DNA from: JABFRG01 sp046351415
Lineage (GTDB): Bacteria; Myxococcota_A; Polyangia; Polyangiales; Polyangiaceae
Assembly: GCA_046351415.1 (NCBI GenBank)
Contig: JAXLYO010000005.1
Coordinates: 470,433-534,432, forward strand
Reading direction: 5' to 3'
Length of the DNA: 64,000 nt
Position numbers and translations under genes: made by a program
The notes under the pieces: model-generated
What the model saw: the letters and a program-made list of their open reading frames with translations, nothing else
The model's database searches: none
Told to the model about the DNA's origin: nothing
Shown here: in pieces, positions 8,140 to 17,222 of the stretch
Layout of the letters: every line of letters begins with the position of its first letter
How positions within the stretch are numbered: position 1 is the first letter of the stretch

Positions 8140-9105
8140 TCAGCGATGTCGCGCGACGACGAAGAAGTAGTAGACCACGCCGAGCAGGATCGCGATCCCC
8201 ACGCCGGCCGTGAATGCGACGAGAGCGCCCGTGAATTTCTGGGCTCCGCCGGCTCCTTTATGCTTCTTCGGAAGGATGGAAGCGAGCTCGGACGCGAATG
8301 CCGCCATCGTGGGCGTTCGGTTTTCGCGGTCGCGCGCGAGGGCGTGGGTGAGGATGGGTGAGAGCGCCGCAGCGATCGGATCGCCAGGCAAACGCTTCTC
8401 GAGCGGTACCACGTTGCCCTGGCTCTGCGCCTTGAAGAGCTCCATCGGATTTTTGGCGTTGAACGGAAGTTTGCCGCACCAGGTCTCGTAGATGCACACC
8501 GCGAGGGCGTACACGTCGGCGCGGCCATCGACGGGAAGACCGCTCAGTTGTTCGACGGACATGAACCCCACGGTGCCAAGAACGATGCCCTGCTGCGTGA
8601 GATCCGTCGCGTCGTGTCTTTCGTCGAAACGAACGAACCCGAAGTCGAGGATTCGAAGCCGCGGAACGCCCTTCTTTTCCTCGTACACGAGGTTCTCGGG
8701 CTTGATATCACGATGCACGATGCCGACTTCGTGAGCCTCGTGGAGCGCGTGAGCCACGTCGATGAACATTTGAAGAACGACGTACGGCTCCTTCTTCACA
8801 CGCGACTGGAGAACGCCCGCTTGCGGGCCCGTGACGAGCTCCATCGCGAGGTAGACGCGGCCGTCTTGAAGCTCTCCCTCGCCCAAGATCTTCACGAACG
8901 AGGGGTGGGTCAGCTGTCCAAGGGCGCGTGCCTCTCGGCTGTAACGACGCCGAAACTCGGGGTTTTCAGCGAATTTCTTGTGCAGCACCTTGAGTGCGAT
9001 CGGTTCGCCGGTGGCCTTGTCCCGTCCTTTGAAGACCTCGCCGGTACCACCGTCGCCGATCTTTTCGACGAGCTCGACGGTTTTCGCACCGACTTGGACT
9101 ATCAT
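8140..9105 (-). CDS. Membrane-anchored Ser/Thr protein kinase
   Basis: A Hanks-type kinase of 321 residues with the glycine loop GDGGTGEVF, the lysine in PIALKVLHKKF, catalytic loop IVHRDIKPENLV, the DFG motif in ILDFGFVRF and a regular C-lobe. A single transmembrane helix (LVAFTAGVGIAILLGVVYYF) lies at the extreme C-terminus, so the kinase domain faces the cytoplasm with almost nothing outside. I chose ATG 9105 over the upstream ATG 9120 because GGAGG lies 4 nt before it. It is monocistronic and transcribed toward the convergent heme-oxygenase-fold gene. All catalytic residues are intact; the target is unknown. Confidence 0.9.
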   Translation of the reverse strand: MIVQVGAKTVELVEKIGDGGTGEVFKGRDKATGEPIALKVLHKKFAENPEFRRRYSREARALGQLTHPSFVKILGEGELQDGRVYLAMELVTGPQAGVLQSRVKKEPYVVLQMFIDVAHALHEAHEVGIVHRDIKPENLVYEEKKGVPRLRILDFGFVRFDERHDATDLTQQGIVLGTVGFMSVEQLSGLPVDGRADVYALAVCIYETWCGKLPFNAKNPMELFKAQSQGNVVPLEKRLPGDPIAAALSPILTHALARDRENRTPTMAAFASELASILPKKHKGAGGAQKFTGALVAFTAGVGIAILLGVVYYFFVVARHR

Positions 9106-9192
9106 CGTTCCTCCAAACATACCCCGCCCTGGGCATTCGCGGCAAGAACGCCGAAGAGAGTGCCAGAAACGTGCGCGGGCTCGAAGCGCTCC

Positions 9193-11337
9193 TTACGGAT
9201 GTGCGATGACGAGTAGAGCGTTCGCCTGCGCCATCGCCGTTTCGACGCAGATCTTCATCGTAAGCGGGTCGAGGGCGCCAAACGTCTCGTCGAGGAGCAC
9301 GATATCGGAGTTTTGGACGAGCGCCCTTGCCAAGAAGACCCGGCTCTTCTCTCCGTGCGAAAGCTGCCATCCGGTCTCGCCGAGTTGCTGATCGAGTCCC
9401 GAGGGCATGCGCTCGAGTAGCGGACCCAGGCCAAGAAGCTCGAGAACGTGACGGGCGAGGGCCAGATCCGCAGCCGTCGGCGGCCAGTTGCGACCGAGCA
9501 GTACGTTGAACGCGAGAGACCCCGTGAGAATGTGGTTCTCGTGGAACTGGGGAACGCTGGCGATGCGCTTACGCCATTCTCCTTCGCCGAGCGTGACGCG
9601 ATCGAGGCCTCGAAAAAGAAGGAGACCTGATTCTGGCGTGCGCAGGCCGGCGAGCAACCCGACGAAGGTCGACTTGCCTCCGCCCGACTTGCCTTCGAGA
9701 AGGATGCGATCTTTCGCGTAGATGGTCAGGGAGGCATGATGCAACACCGGATCACCTCCGGACCTGTACCGGAAGGACATGTTCTTGGCGTCGAGCACGA
9801 CTTCGCGCTCTCCGCTGCCTTCATTCGCGTTGACGGTGACAGGGAGCCCACCTTTCGGCAGCTTCGCCGCACTGAACAGAGGGCCGACGCTCTTCCACGC
9901 GACGCCAAACGAAAGGAGGCCCGATACCGCCCCCGCGAGCGCACTGAACGTCGCTTGAGCGGACATGAGGCCACCCACCGTGAGCAAGATCATCGGAGCA
10001 TCGGCTTGGCGCACGAGCAGCGCCGGAATCATGCTGACGAAGCCGATCGCCAGCCAGCCGCGAGACGGAAGTCCCGAGAGAAGCGCATTCAAGCGATCGA
10101 GGCCTCGTGAATTGGCAACGTAGTTCTCAAGCTCGTCGTCTTCCGCAGAATGGCGGTTTCTCGGTGATTCTTGGACGGCCCGCGTTCGATGACCAAGCAT
10201 CCGCTCTACGATGTTGTTGGTCATCGAGATGCGGACCTTGGTCCACTTCTCGTTGCGTTTGCCCGCCATCGCGGTGACAGCGACCATCAGCATGGCCCAA
10301 GCAAACATGAGTGCAACATGCAGCATTCCGCCGATACCAATGGCGAGAATGGCCGCCGACGTGAAAAGGGAGACGATGGAGGAAACGACACTGAGCACGC
10401 TGCCGAGGCCTGCCGCTTCGAGCGTGTGCGACTCGCCAACCATCGCGAGCAACTGCCCCGACCCGCGCTCACGAATGTCGTTGGGGTCGAGACTCAGAGC
10501 CCCCACGAGCAAGCGGCGTTTGACGATCGCTGCGACGTCGATGCCGATGCGAGATACCAGCCAGTTCGTGGTTACTTGAATGGGAATGGTTGTGAGGGAG
10601 AGCAACACCCAGCCAAGGGCGGAGCTCTGCGGGAGCGTTCCATTCGTCGCGCCGTGTCCGAGAATGAACCACTCAAGCAAGCCGATGCCGAGATTTGCGC
10701 CGGTTAGAAGCAAGAACATGCCTAGACGGCGAGTGACCCCCGTGGACCGGAACTGACGCCACGTGGGAGCTGCTGGCGACAAGCGCAAGATCCACGCGCG
10801 ACACGCGATGGTCCCACCGAATCGACTGAGCAGGAGGGCTCGGCTCACTTTCGGGCGTTTCCGCTTCGGAACGTTGGCACGGTCGAGCCACTTGTCGGTG
10901 ACCCTCTGAGACTCGCGAATGGTGGGTCCGTAGATGGCCTCTTCGACGACCGAGGTCGGAATGCGCTCCGGGCGCCCGCCACCATTCACGACGGAGAGGT
11001 GGCTGCTGCCCCCACGAAGCACGAGAAGGAGACGCGTTTCTCCGTTCACCTTCAACGCAAGAATGCCCGGACCAAGGGAAGCCAAGAGGTCAGGGACCTG
11101 TGCGAAGGAAGACTCTACGGACTCGGCTTCGACACCGAAGTAATCCGCGGTGCTCTCCATCCAACGATCGAAGGCGGTCTCCTCGCCCTCTTCGATAGAC
11201 GGTAGCAGCGGGGTGTCGAGAAGGCGCGGCTCCAGATCCGCAGCCTTCGCAAGAATGTGGATGGCCCGGCCAGCGTCCGAGCGCTTCAGCGTCAGGCGGC
11301 TCAAGAGCACAGTATCGGCGGCCGCGTCTCGCGTCAT
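9193..11337 (-). CDS. NHLM-type bacteriocin ABC transporter, partner subunit without peptidase (set 1)
   Basis: A 714-residue ABC half-transporter. It has an N-terminal soluble domain of about 200 residues, six membrane helices and a C-terminal nucleotide-binding domain with Walker A GKSGGGKST (from about residue 549), the signature variant LSHGE (about 659) and LLDETFGALD. The protein stops two residues past the H-loop region (VIAHP), so the usual tail after the switch His is missing. It matches the second, peptidase-less ABC protein of NHLM (nitrile hydratase leader microcin) export systems. Its ATG overlaps the stop of the C39 transporter gene (ATGA). An ORF extending to 11580 exists, but the residues before 11337 are antisense-type sequence. 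It is paralogous to the gene at 38149-40320. Confidence 0.88.
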   Translation of the reverse strand: MTRDAAADTVLLSRLTLKRSDAGRAIHILAKAADLEPRLLDTPLLPSIEEGEETAFDRWMESTADYFGVEAESVESSFAQVPDLLASLGPGILALKVNGETRLLLVLRGGSSHLSVVNGGGRPERIPTSVVEEAIYGPTIRESQRVTDKWLDRANVPKRKRPKVSRALLLSRFGGTIACRAWILRLSPAAPTWRQFRSTGVTRRLGMFLLLTGANLGIGLLEWFILGHGATNGTLPQSSALGWVLLSLTTIPIQVTTNWLVSRIGIDVAAIVKRRLLVGALSLDPNDIRERGSGQLLAMVGESHTLEAAGLGSVLSVVSSIVSLFTSAAILAIGIGGMLHVALMFAWAMLMVAVTAMAGKRNEKWTKVRISMTNNIVERMLGHRTRAVQESPRNRHSAEDDELENYVANSRGLDRLNALLSGLPSRGWLAIGFVSMIPALLVRQADAPMILLTVGGLMSAQATFSALAGAVSGLLSFGVAWKSVGPLFSAAKLPKGGLPVTVNANEGSGEREVVLDAKNMSFRYRSGGDPVLHHASLTIYAKDRILLEGKSGGGKSTFVGLLAGLRTPESGLLLFRGLDRVTLGEGEWRKRIASVPQFHENHILTGSLAFNVLLGRNWPPTAADLALARHVLELLGLGPLLERMPSGLDQQLGETGWQLSHGEKSRVFLARALVQNSDIVLLDETFGALDPLTMKICVETAMAQANALLVIAHP

Positions 11338-14300
11338 GATCGCTCCTCTATGACGGTTCCGCCTTCGACTCGAATCCGTCGCCACCGTTTCGGATCCCAA
11401 ATCTCTTTCCGAACGCCGCGATCGGCCTCGACGAGCCCACGATATCGCGTGGAACTCGCAAGGAGCTCCGCGGGGCTTCCGTCTTCGGCAACCTTGCCTT
11501 CGTCGATGACGAGCACGCGTTCGAACTCGGTTGTGTCCGAAACGTCGTGCGACACAAACAAGATGGTCGCGTTCCTCCACATCTTGCGTGCGCGTTCCAG
11601 AAGGACGCGGCGGCGATCACGCTCGAGCCCGCGGAAGGGTTCGTCGAGCAGGACGAGACGCGCGTCGTCACGCATCATGGCTCGGGCCAATCGAACGCGC
11701 TGTCCTTGGCCTCCGGAAACCTTCGCGCCGCTCTCGCCGAGCTCTGTCGTGAAGCCATCGGGCAAGCGTTCGAGCAGCTCGAGTACGTCGGATTGAGCGA
11801 CCGCCACTCCGAGCTTTCCGATGCGGTCGTGGTTTCCGTACAGGACGTTGCCCACGAGGTGGGTGTTCCACAGCTGGATACCTGGGTCGACCCAGGCGGT
11901 CTCTTGGCGCAAACGTGCAAGGACGTTGGCATCGAGAACCTGTCCGTCGATGGTGATTCGACCCGTCGAAGTGGAAAGCCAACCGAGTAGGACGCTGAGA
12001 AGCGTGGACTTTCCGGCACCCGATTGCCCGACGATGGCAATGTGGCTTCCACTCGGGATCTCGAGATTCACGTCTTCGAGCAACGTGCGCCCAGATGCAA
12101 TGACGTCCACGCCCTTCAGGGAGATGTTGACGCCTCTCGAGGGCCCGGTTCGGGGTGCGAGTTCGACGGTAACGTTCGTCTCTGCAGCAGCGAGCGGCTC
12201 GAAAAGGCGCATCGCGTTTTGGCGGATGCTCGCATACGAGGAGAGCGCCCCGACGAGCGAAGCGCCGTAGCCCGGCAGCTTCTGGGCGAAATAGACGATG
12301 AGCAGCAAGGAACGCGGGTCCCCACCCGTGTGGATGAAGTTGTAAACGAGCGCCGCCGTCATGGCGATGCCGAGCGCAGTCGTCGTCGCGTTCACGCCAA
12401 CGAGCCGCTTTTCGTAGGCGATGTTCGAGTTCGTCCACTCCGTGAGCAACCCTTCGTGCTCCCGCCGCACCACGCGCTCCGCCCCGTGAACGCGTACTGG
12501 CACGATGCCGACGAGCGCGTCGAGATAGAAGCGGAACAAGCCGCCCTCTTGCGTGGCCAATTTTGCTGCGTATTCGTTGAGAGGGCGGTAGGCAACGGTG
12601 GGCACGATGATCGAAACGACCAAGATACCGAGCGCCGTCCAAATGGACTGAGGGTGAACCCAAAGCAAGAGCGCGAGCGTCGCCAGAAGCCCCAGCACCG
12701 TCTGCAAGATGCCTGCGAGGAACCCGGGCACGGCCCTCAAAGATGACAGCACGTGCGCGCGCGACACCATATCGGACGCGGCTCGCGAACGAAGATAGCG
12801 ATCCTCGAGACGCGGCAGCTTCTCCATGAAGGCAACCCGAAGTCGCGCCTCGAGACCTCGACCGAGCCGTTGGATTGCGAGGAGCCGCACCGACTCGAAT
12901 ACGAGGGCGACGACGAGGAACACGACCATCACGATCAAGAAGCCCGTCCGTTGCGTACCGAGTGTGAGCCTTCCCATGATGTCGGATAGGCCGCGCATGA
13001 GAAGCGCATCGAGCGAGGTCGTTGCCACGCCGAGCACGACGAGAGCAAGCGTCACCGCGATGGTTGCCCTCGAATCGAGCCGCATCATGTCGAACAAGAT
13101 GCGAAGCGGCTTCACTTCATCGCTCTGCAGCTGGTTCATCATGTCACTCGTGACAACAGCCCCCATCCACGTGCTCGCGCGATTCTGGGACGCATTGTTC
13201 TCGAGCTGAGGCGCCTCCGGTAGCTGGCCAAGCTGAGACATGCGCGGCATCCGACCGAGCTGGGACATGCGACCGAGCTGAGACATGCGACCGAGCTGGG
13301 ACATGCGGCCCATCTGGGACATGCGGCCCATCTGGGACATGCGGCTCATCTGCACCGAGCGAAGCTCTTCGATCGGTGGGACCGGGCCTTGTTGCACGAT
13401 CTTCGGCGTTGCGAAGACCGCCGACGGCGCAACCATCGTGGGAAGGTCGTCGTCTTCGAGGCTCTCGTTCAGAACGCGCAACGCAGGTACGCCGAGTTGA
13501 AACGCTGCGGACGGCCGCCCGGTCGGGCTGAGAGGGGGCGCTGGCGCAGATCCGTCCGACAGTGATTGAACGTCCAAGAAGAGAGATTTTCGTTCCGTCG
13601 CGGGCTTGTCCGATTCACTGCGCCCCGAGATGTAGAGAAGAATCGCTCCGCTGACGCGCACCTCGCCATCCTCCGCCGGGAGCACGCTCCAAAACTCGCG
13701 CGGAATAGGCGGTACGGCCTCGGGGTCTGCGGACATGGAAAGAAACACAAGTGTATCTTGCACCAAACTACGAAAGAGACTGACAGCAGAGCTCCCTCGC
13801 GAGAGCGCACCCGCATGCATGAGGGCGCGAACCATGCGCACGCCAGCATCCAACATGCCGTAGGTCTTCCACGATGGGTCGAGGTCGGCACGCTTCAGTT
13901 CATCCGCGGCCTCGCTCTTGCTCATGCCGAGGTCGCGCAGCTTGGCCACGAGAGGCTTCTGACCGTCTTCGGAACCAGCCCATTCACGCCATGCCTCTTC
14001 GGGCATGTCGGAGTGAAGGGGTGCGACGCGCTCCAAGAGGCGGTCTCGATGAATCCATGATCGGCCCACGCCGGGGTCCATGATCTGCACGCGCGACCCC
14101 AAGACGGACCAGACAACGATGTAGTGGAGGCCGCCAGGCGTTTGCGTGAAGACGATCGCTGGTAAGCAATCTGCCTCCGCGAGTGTCAGCGAGTCTTTGG
14201 GGACGAGAATCGATTCGGCGCTGAGGCCCAACTCGTTGGCGATCGTTTCGAGTGCGCCGAGAGATGTGCCGTCGACCTCTGTTTGGCAACGTTCACGCAA

Positions 14301-14426
14301 CCGGTCGAAGTTGACCTTGATACCGAACCCTTGAAGGACCGACTTCACCGAAGCAGGGCCGCAATCCATCGCCGAGGTTTGAATGACCTCGGGCGCAAAG
14401 AACGTCCGCTTCAATTCCTTGGTCAT
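11334..14426 (-). CDS. C39-peptidase ABC transporter for double-Gly peptides (PCAT, set 1)
   Basis: A 1030-residue peptidase-containing ABC transporter. The N-terminal C39 domain has the oxyanion Gln16 and catalytic Cys22 (VIQTSAMDCGPAS), His101 (GGLHYIVVW) and Asp117 (IMDP). A long linker of about 270 residues follows, including a hexapeptide repeat at about 358-400. Then come six membrane helices and an NBD with VGQSGAGKST, VSGGQGQRVR and LVLLDEP. Family members cleave leaders after a double-Gly-type site and export the core. It is co-transcribed with the partner ABC protein and lies 121 bp downstream of a sigma-54 activator on the same strand. All catalytic residues are present. The linker is longer than in typical PCATs such as LahT or ComA. 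Confidence 0.92.
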   Translation of the reverse strand: MTKELKRTFFAPEVIQTSAMDCGPASVKSVLQGFGIKVNFDRLRERCQTEVDGTSLGALETIANELGLSAESILVPKDSLTLAEADCLPAIVFTQTPGGLHYIVVWSVLGSRVQIMDPGVGRSWIHRDRLLERVAPLHSDMPEEAWREWAGSEDGQKPLVAKLRDLGMSKSEAADELKRADLDPSWKTYGMLDAGVRMVRALMHAGALSRGSSAVSLFRSLVQDTLVFLSMSADPEAVPPIPREFWSVLPAEDGEVRVSGAILLYISGRSESDKPATERKSLFLDVQSLSDGSAPAPPLSPTGRPSAAFQLGVPALRVLNESLEDDDLPTMVAPSAVFATPKIVQQGPVPPIEELRSVQMSRMSQMGRMSQMGRMSQLGRMSQLGRMSQLGRMPRMSQLGQLPEAPQLENNASQNRASTWMGAVVTSDMMNQLQSDEVKPLRILFDMMRLDSRATIAVTLALVVLGVATTSLDALLMRGLSDIMGRLTLGTQRTGFLIVMVVFLVVALVFESVRLLAIQRLGRGLEARLRVAFMEKLPRLEDRYLRSRAASDMVSRAHVLSSLRAVPGFLAGILQTVLGLLATLALLLWVHPQSIWTALGILVVSIIVPTVAYRPLNEYAAKLATQEGGLFRFYLDALVGIVPVRVHGAERVVRREHEGLLTEWTNSNIAYEKRLVGVNATTTALGIAMTAALVYNFIHTGGDPRSLLLIVYFAQKLPGYGASLVGALSSYASIRQNAMRLFEPLAAAETNVTVELAPRTGPSRGVNISLKGVDVIASGRTLLEDVNLEIPSGSHIAIVGQSGAGKSTLLSVLLGWLSTSTGRITIDGQVLDANVLARLRQETAWVDPGIQLWNTHLVGNVLYGNHDRIGKLGVAVAQSDVLELLERLPDGFTTELGESGAKVSGGQGQRVRLARAMMRDDARLVLLDEPFRGLERDRRRVLLERARKMWRNATILFVSHDVSDTTEFERVLVIDEGKVAEDGSPAELLASSTRYRGLVEADRGVRKEIWDPKRWRRIRVEGGTVIEERS
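13228..13352 (-). repeat. 18-bp tandem repeat encoding GRMSQL/M hexapeptides
   Basis: Within the C39 transporter linker, about seven tandem 18-bp units encode the hexapeptide GRMSQL or GRMSQM, with minor variants. The paralogous transporter at 40317-43298 has a shorter, degenerate version (QIGRMSVMGRMSQMG), which shows expansion or contraction between copies. Confidence 0.88.
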
Positions 14427-14547
14427 GCGCGCCTCGCAGCTGGCAGGCGCACACGGAGCCGATGGATGAAAGAAGGAGACGAGGGCACGAAATCGGCGCC
14501 ATTATGTGGCTCGATTGCCGGATACTGCAAGGAATAGCGCGACGGCA

Positions 14548-15975
14548 TCAATCGTCGAAATCGCCGCCGGTTCTGCTGCCGGGGGAGCCTCGGTCGAAGA
14601 TCGGATCACGGGCAGCAGCAGTGGCCAACCCATGTCGCCGAAGGAGTCGATGGAAGTGGGTACGGTCGACTTGAGCGCGCCCTGCCGCGCGAACGACACT
14701 GCCTTGCTCCGCACGAAGCACTGCCGAAAGATAGGCGGCCTCTCCCAAGAGCGCCCACCGCGCTCGGAAGTCCGCCAAGCTTTCACCGTCTCGCACTCCC
14801 TCGTCGATGGCGCTGGAAGGCGAGGGCTGGTCGGGGGGCAGCACGAATCCTCGACGGGTCGAGGGTTCCGGGGGAGGGGCTTTGCGGGCGTGCGATGGGG
14901 AGGTGGCGGCAGGAAGGCGCGGTTGCGAACGGAGCTCATCGAGGACAGGGAGCGACGTCGACGATGGCGGATTGTCGTCGACCGTGTCGAACAAAACATC
15001 CCACCCACGCAGCGTCGCACGTTGGGCGAAGTTTCGAAGCTCACGAACATTGCCGCGCCAAGGATGCGTCTCAATCGCCTCCCACTGACTGTCCGTGAGC
15101 GAAGCGAAGACGCGCGAAGGCACGAACGAACGAACCAGCATCGGAAGGTCACCATGTCGCTCGCGCAGGGGCGGTGCTGTCGCTTCCAGCACGGCGAGAC
15201 GGTAATACAGGTCTTCTCGAAACGTTCCGTGCGCGACCATCTGCCGCAAGTCGCGGTGGGTTGCGGCAATGACCCGCACGTTGGCCTCGCGATGCCTGTT
15301 CTCGCCGACGCGCCGGAAGGTACCGGACTCGAGCACACGCAACAGCTTGGGCTGCATGGAAGGCGGCAATTCGCCGACCTCGTCGATGAACACCGTGCCG
15401 CCGCTCGCGGACTCGAAGGCACCGATACGCGTCGACGTCGCTCCGGAGAAGGCGCCCTTCACGTGACCGAAGAGCTCGCTTTCGAGAAGGGATTCGGTGA
15501 TCGAAGCGCAGTCGATGACGACGTAAGGCTGATCGCTCCGGGCGGAACCATCGTGCACTGTCCTCGCGATGAGTTCTTTGCCTGTGCCCGTCTCCCCACG
15601 CACCAGAAGCGGTAGGTCCGACCCTCGGGCGTCGTCGACATGCCGGAAGAGACGACGCATCGGGAGGGACGCGCCGAGGAGACGCGCGTAGTGCGACTCC
15701 ATGTGCGCGTCGAGCGGCAGCGGCAGTACGGCGAGGCTCAGGCCACCCACTTGAATGCGCACCCCGCTCGGCATTCCTTTGACTTGAAGGACGGGTCGAT
15801 CGGCCCCGTGGACCTCGACTTGCACCGGACCTTCGAGATAGTCAGCCGGAGCCCAAACGTCTGCTTCGGGGGAAGACGATATTTCGAAACGCGACTCGAC
15901 GACAAGCGTCCGCACCCCGTCTGGCCATGACAGGTGGAGCAGATAGCTGGGAATCGAATGCTTGTGAGAGACCAA
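14548..15975 (-). CDS. Sigma-54-dependent transcriptional activator (copy 1)
   Basis: A 475-residue bacterial enhancer-binding protein. A beta-rich N-terminal domain of about 95 residues (not a receiver domain, perhaps FHA-like) precedes an AAA+ domain with Walker A GETGTGKE (127-134), the sigma-54 contact loop GAFSGA (174-179), GGTVFIDEVGELP and the arginine-rich RRVGENRHREANVRVIAATH segment. A Fis-like HTH at the C-terminus includes AAGRAQVDRTHFHRLLRRHG. It should open complexes at -24/-12 promoters. It lies just upstream of the exporter set 1 genes on the same strand, and two -24/-12-like promoters lie before the two candidate precursor genes of this island. Confidence 0.92.
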   Translation of the reverse strand: MVSHKHSIPSYLLHLSWPDGVRTLVVESRFEISSSPEADVWAPADYLEGPVQVEVHGADRPVLQVKGMPSGVRIQVGGLSLAVLPLPLDAHMESHYARLLGASLPMRRLFRHVDDARGSDLPLLVRGETGTGKELIARTVHDGSARSDQPYVVIDCASITESLLESELFGHVKGAFSGATSTRIGAFESASGGTVFIDEVGELPPSMQPKLLRVLESGTFRRVGENRHREANVRVIAATHRDLRQMVAHGTFREDLYYRLAVLEATAPPLRERHGDLPMLVRSFVPSRVFASLTDSQWEAIETHPWRGNVRELRNFAQRATLRGWDVLFDTVDDNPPSSTSLPVLDELRSQPRLPAATSPSHARKAPPPEPSTRRGFVLPPDQPSPSSAIDEGVRDGESLADFRARWALLGEAAYLSAVLRAEQGSVVRAAGRAQVDRTHFHRLLRRHGLATAAARDPIFDRGSPGSRTGGDFDD

Positions 15976-16202
15976 CGGAGCGCTGCTCGTGATGAGAGTG
16001 AACCCACCATGATAACGGCTCTCCTAGCCCTTGTAGAGAAATACCGCAGGGTGCCACGTTCGCCGTACGTGGTGCGCCGTCGCGTCCCTCCTCGAATTGC
16101 CAGTCGCGCCGGGCGCCAGTTGCGCCGCCTGTTACGCCTGTTGCGGGTTGCTCGGGCAGCGGAAACCAAGCTCTTGGCGTCGCAAGCGACCGCTCCGTCA
16201 TC

Positions 16203-17222
16203 TCACATTCCGGTGACACCGGAACCGTACCCCGCAACGAGGAGCGCGCCCATGTTGGATCTTCCCTTGCGAGCGAACGCATTCGTGTCGCAAGCGAGGC
16301 GTTGGACGATGAAGGCCCGATCTTTGCGTCGGCCCGCCTCTGGCTCCGCGTGCCCGAAGATGTCGAAGAGAAGGCCGACGAACCGATGGCGCGCGCGAAT
16401 TTCCGCCAAGAACGTACGCTCGATTCCGTCACCCGAGAACGGAAACGCGAAGGGAACGTCGGACGCCCCGGTTAGCGCAGACACCGTGCGACAGGAGTCG
16501 ACGATCTCCCGCTTCGCGCGGGCTCGCGTCTGGAGTGCGAGCTTCGGATGGAACACCGTGTGCGCCCCAATCGTGAAGCCCTCCCCATGCAGCGTGCAAA
16601 CTTGCTCCGTTGTCATGAACGGACGCCGAGTGCGCAGGTAGGCCTCCACATCGACCCCAACCACCTCACATGCTGCGTCGAGTCGGAACTCGTGACGGCC
16701 GTGGAGGGAAAGCAGCCAGCGCATGAGCGCAAATCGGTCGGGGAATTCCCAGCCGAAGGTCTCCGAGCACGCTCTCACGCAATCGCGAGCTTTCGCCTCG
16801 CTGAGGCCCTGCAGTCGATCGACGCAAAGGGCAGCCTTGCCTCGATAGAACATGGCCCGATTGTCGAGAAAGCCGGTCGTCACGAAGAAGACGCACGGGA
16901 TGCCGAGCTTCTTCAGAATCGGACGAACGATCGTATAGCACTCGGAGAGGCCGTCATCGAACGTGAGCAGAACCCCCGGACGCCCCGTCGTACGCTTCGA
17001 AGTGCGCCGCTCTACGAAGGCGTCGTAGGAAAGAAAGTCGCACCGCCGCTGCAGTGCACGCATGTCGCGCGTGAAGGCCTCTTCGGTCTTGTAAGGATAG
17101 AGCGGGAGGACGTGAGGCAAGGGCTTGTCGGACACCGTGTGGTAGCAGATCGAGAAGGTCGAAAGGCGGCCGGCGGCCCCTGCCGCGGCGGGCGTCCGCT
17201 CAAGTGAATGCTGTGTCGCCAT
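16203..17222 (-). CDS. Polysaccharide deacetylase family protein
   Basis: A 339-residue NodB-type carbohydrate esterase (CE4-like) with the LLTFDDGLSE metal motif and a later FTIGAHTVFHPKL segment giving the SHxxxH-like histidines. It would remove acetyl groups from an amino sugar. ATG 17222 was chosen because the preceding part of the open frame is antisense to the acetyltransferase gene. It overlaps that gene by 23 bp. It is the last gene of a four-gene minus-strand operon (20331 down to 16203) with an acetyltransferase and two glycosyltransferase-like genes. No signal peptide was seen, so it probably acts in the cytoplasm on a precursor glycan. Confidence 0.85.
   Translation of the reverse strand: MATQHSLERTPAAAGAAGRLSTFSICYHTVSDKPLPHVLPLYPYKTEEAFTRDMRALQRRCDFLSYDAFVERRTSKRTTGRPGVLLTFDDGLSECYTIVRPILKKLGIPCVFFVTTGFLDNRAMFYRGKAALCVDRLQGLSEAKARDCVRACSETFGWEFPDRFALMRWLLSLHGRHEFRLDAACEVVGVDVEAYLRTRRPFMTTEQVCTLHGEGFTIGAHTVFHPKLALQTRARAKREIVDSCRTVSALTGASDVPFAFPFSGDGIERTFLAEIRARHRFVGLLFDIFGHAEPEAGRRKDRAFIVQRLACDTNAFARKGRSNMGALLVAGYGSGVTGM

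Noticed and set aside
9193..9195. Frameshift truncation of the partner ABC protein
   Set aside because: Both paralogues end at the same residue motif (VIAHP), so the short end is a real property.
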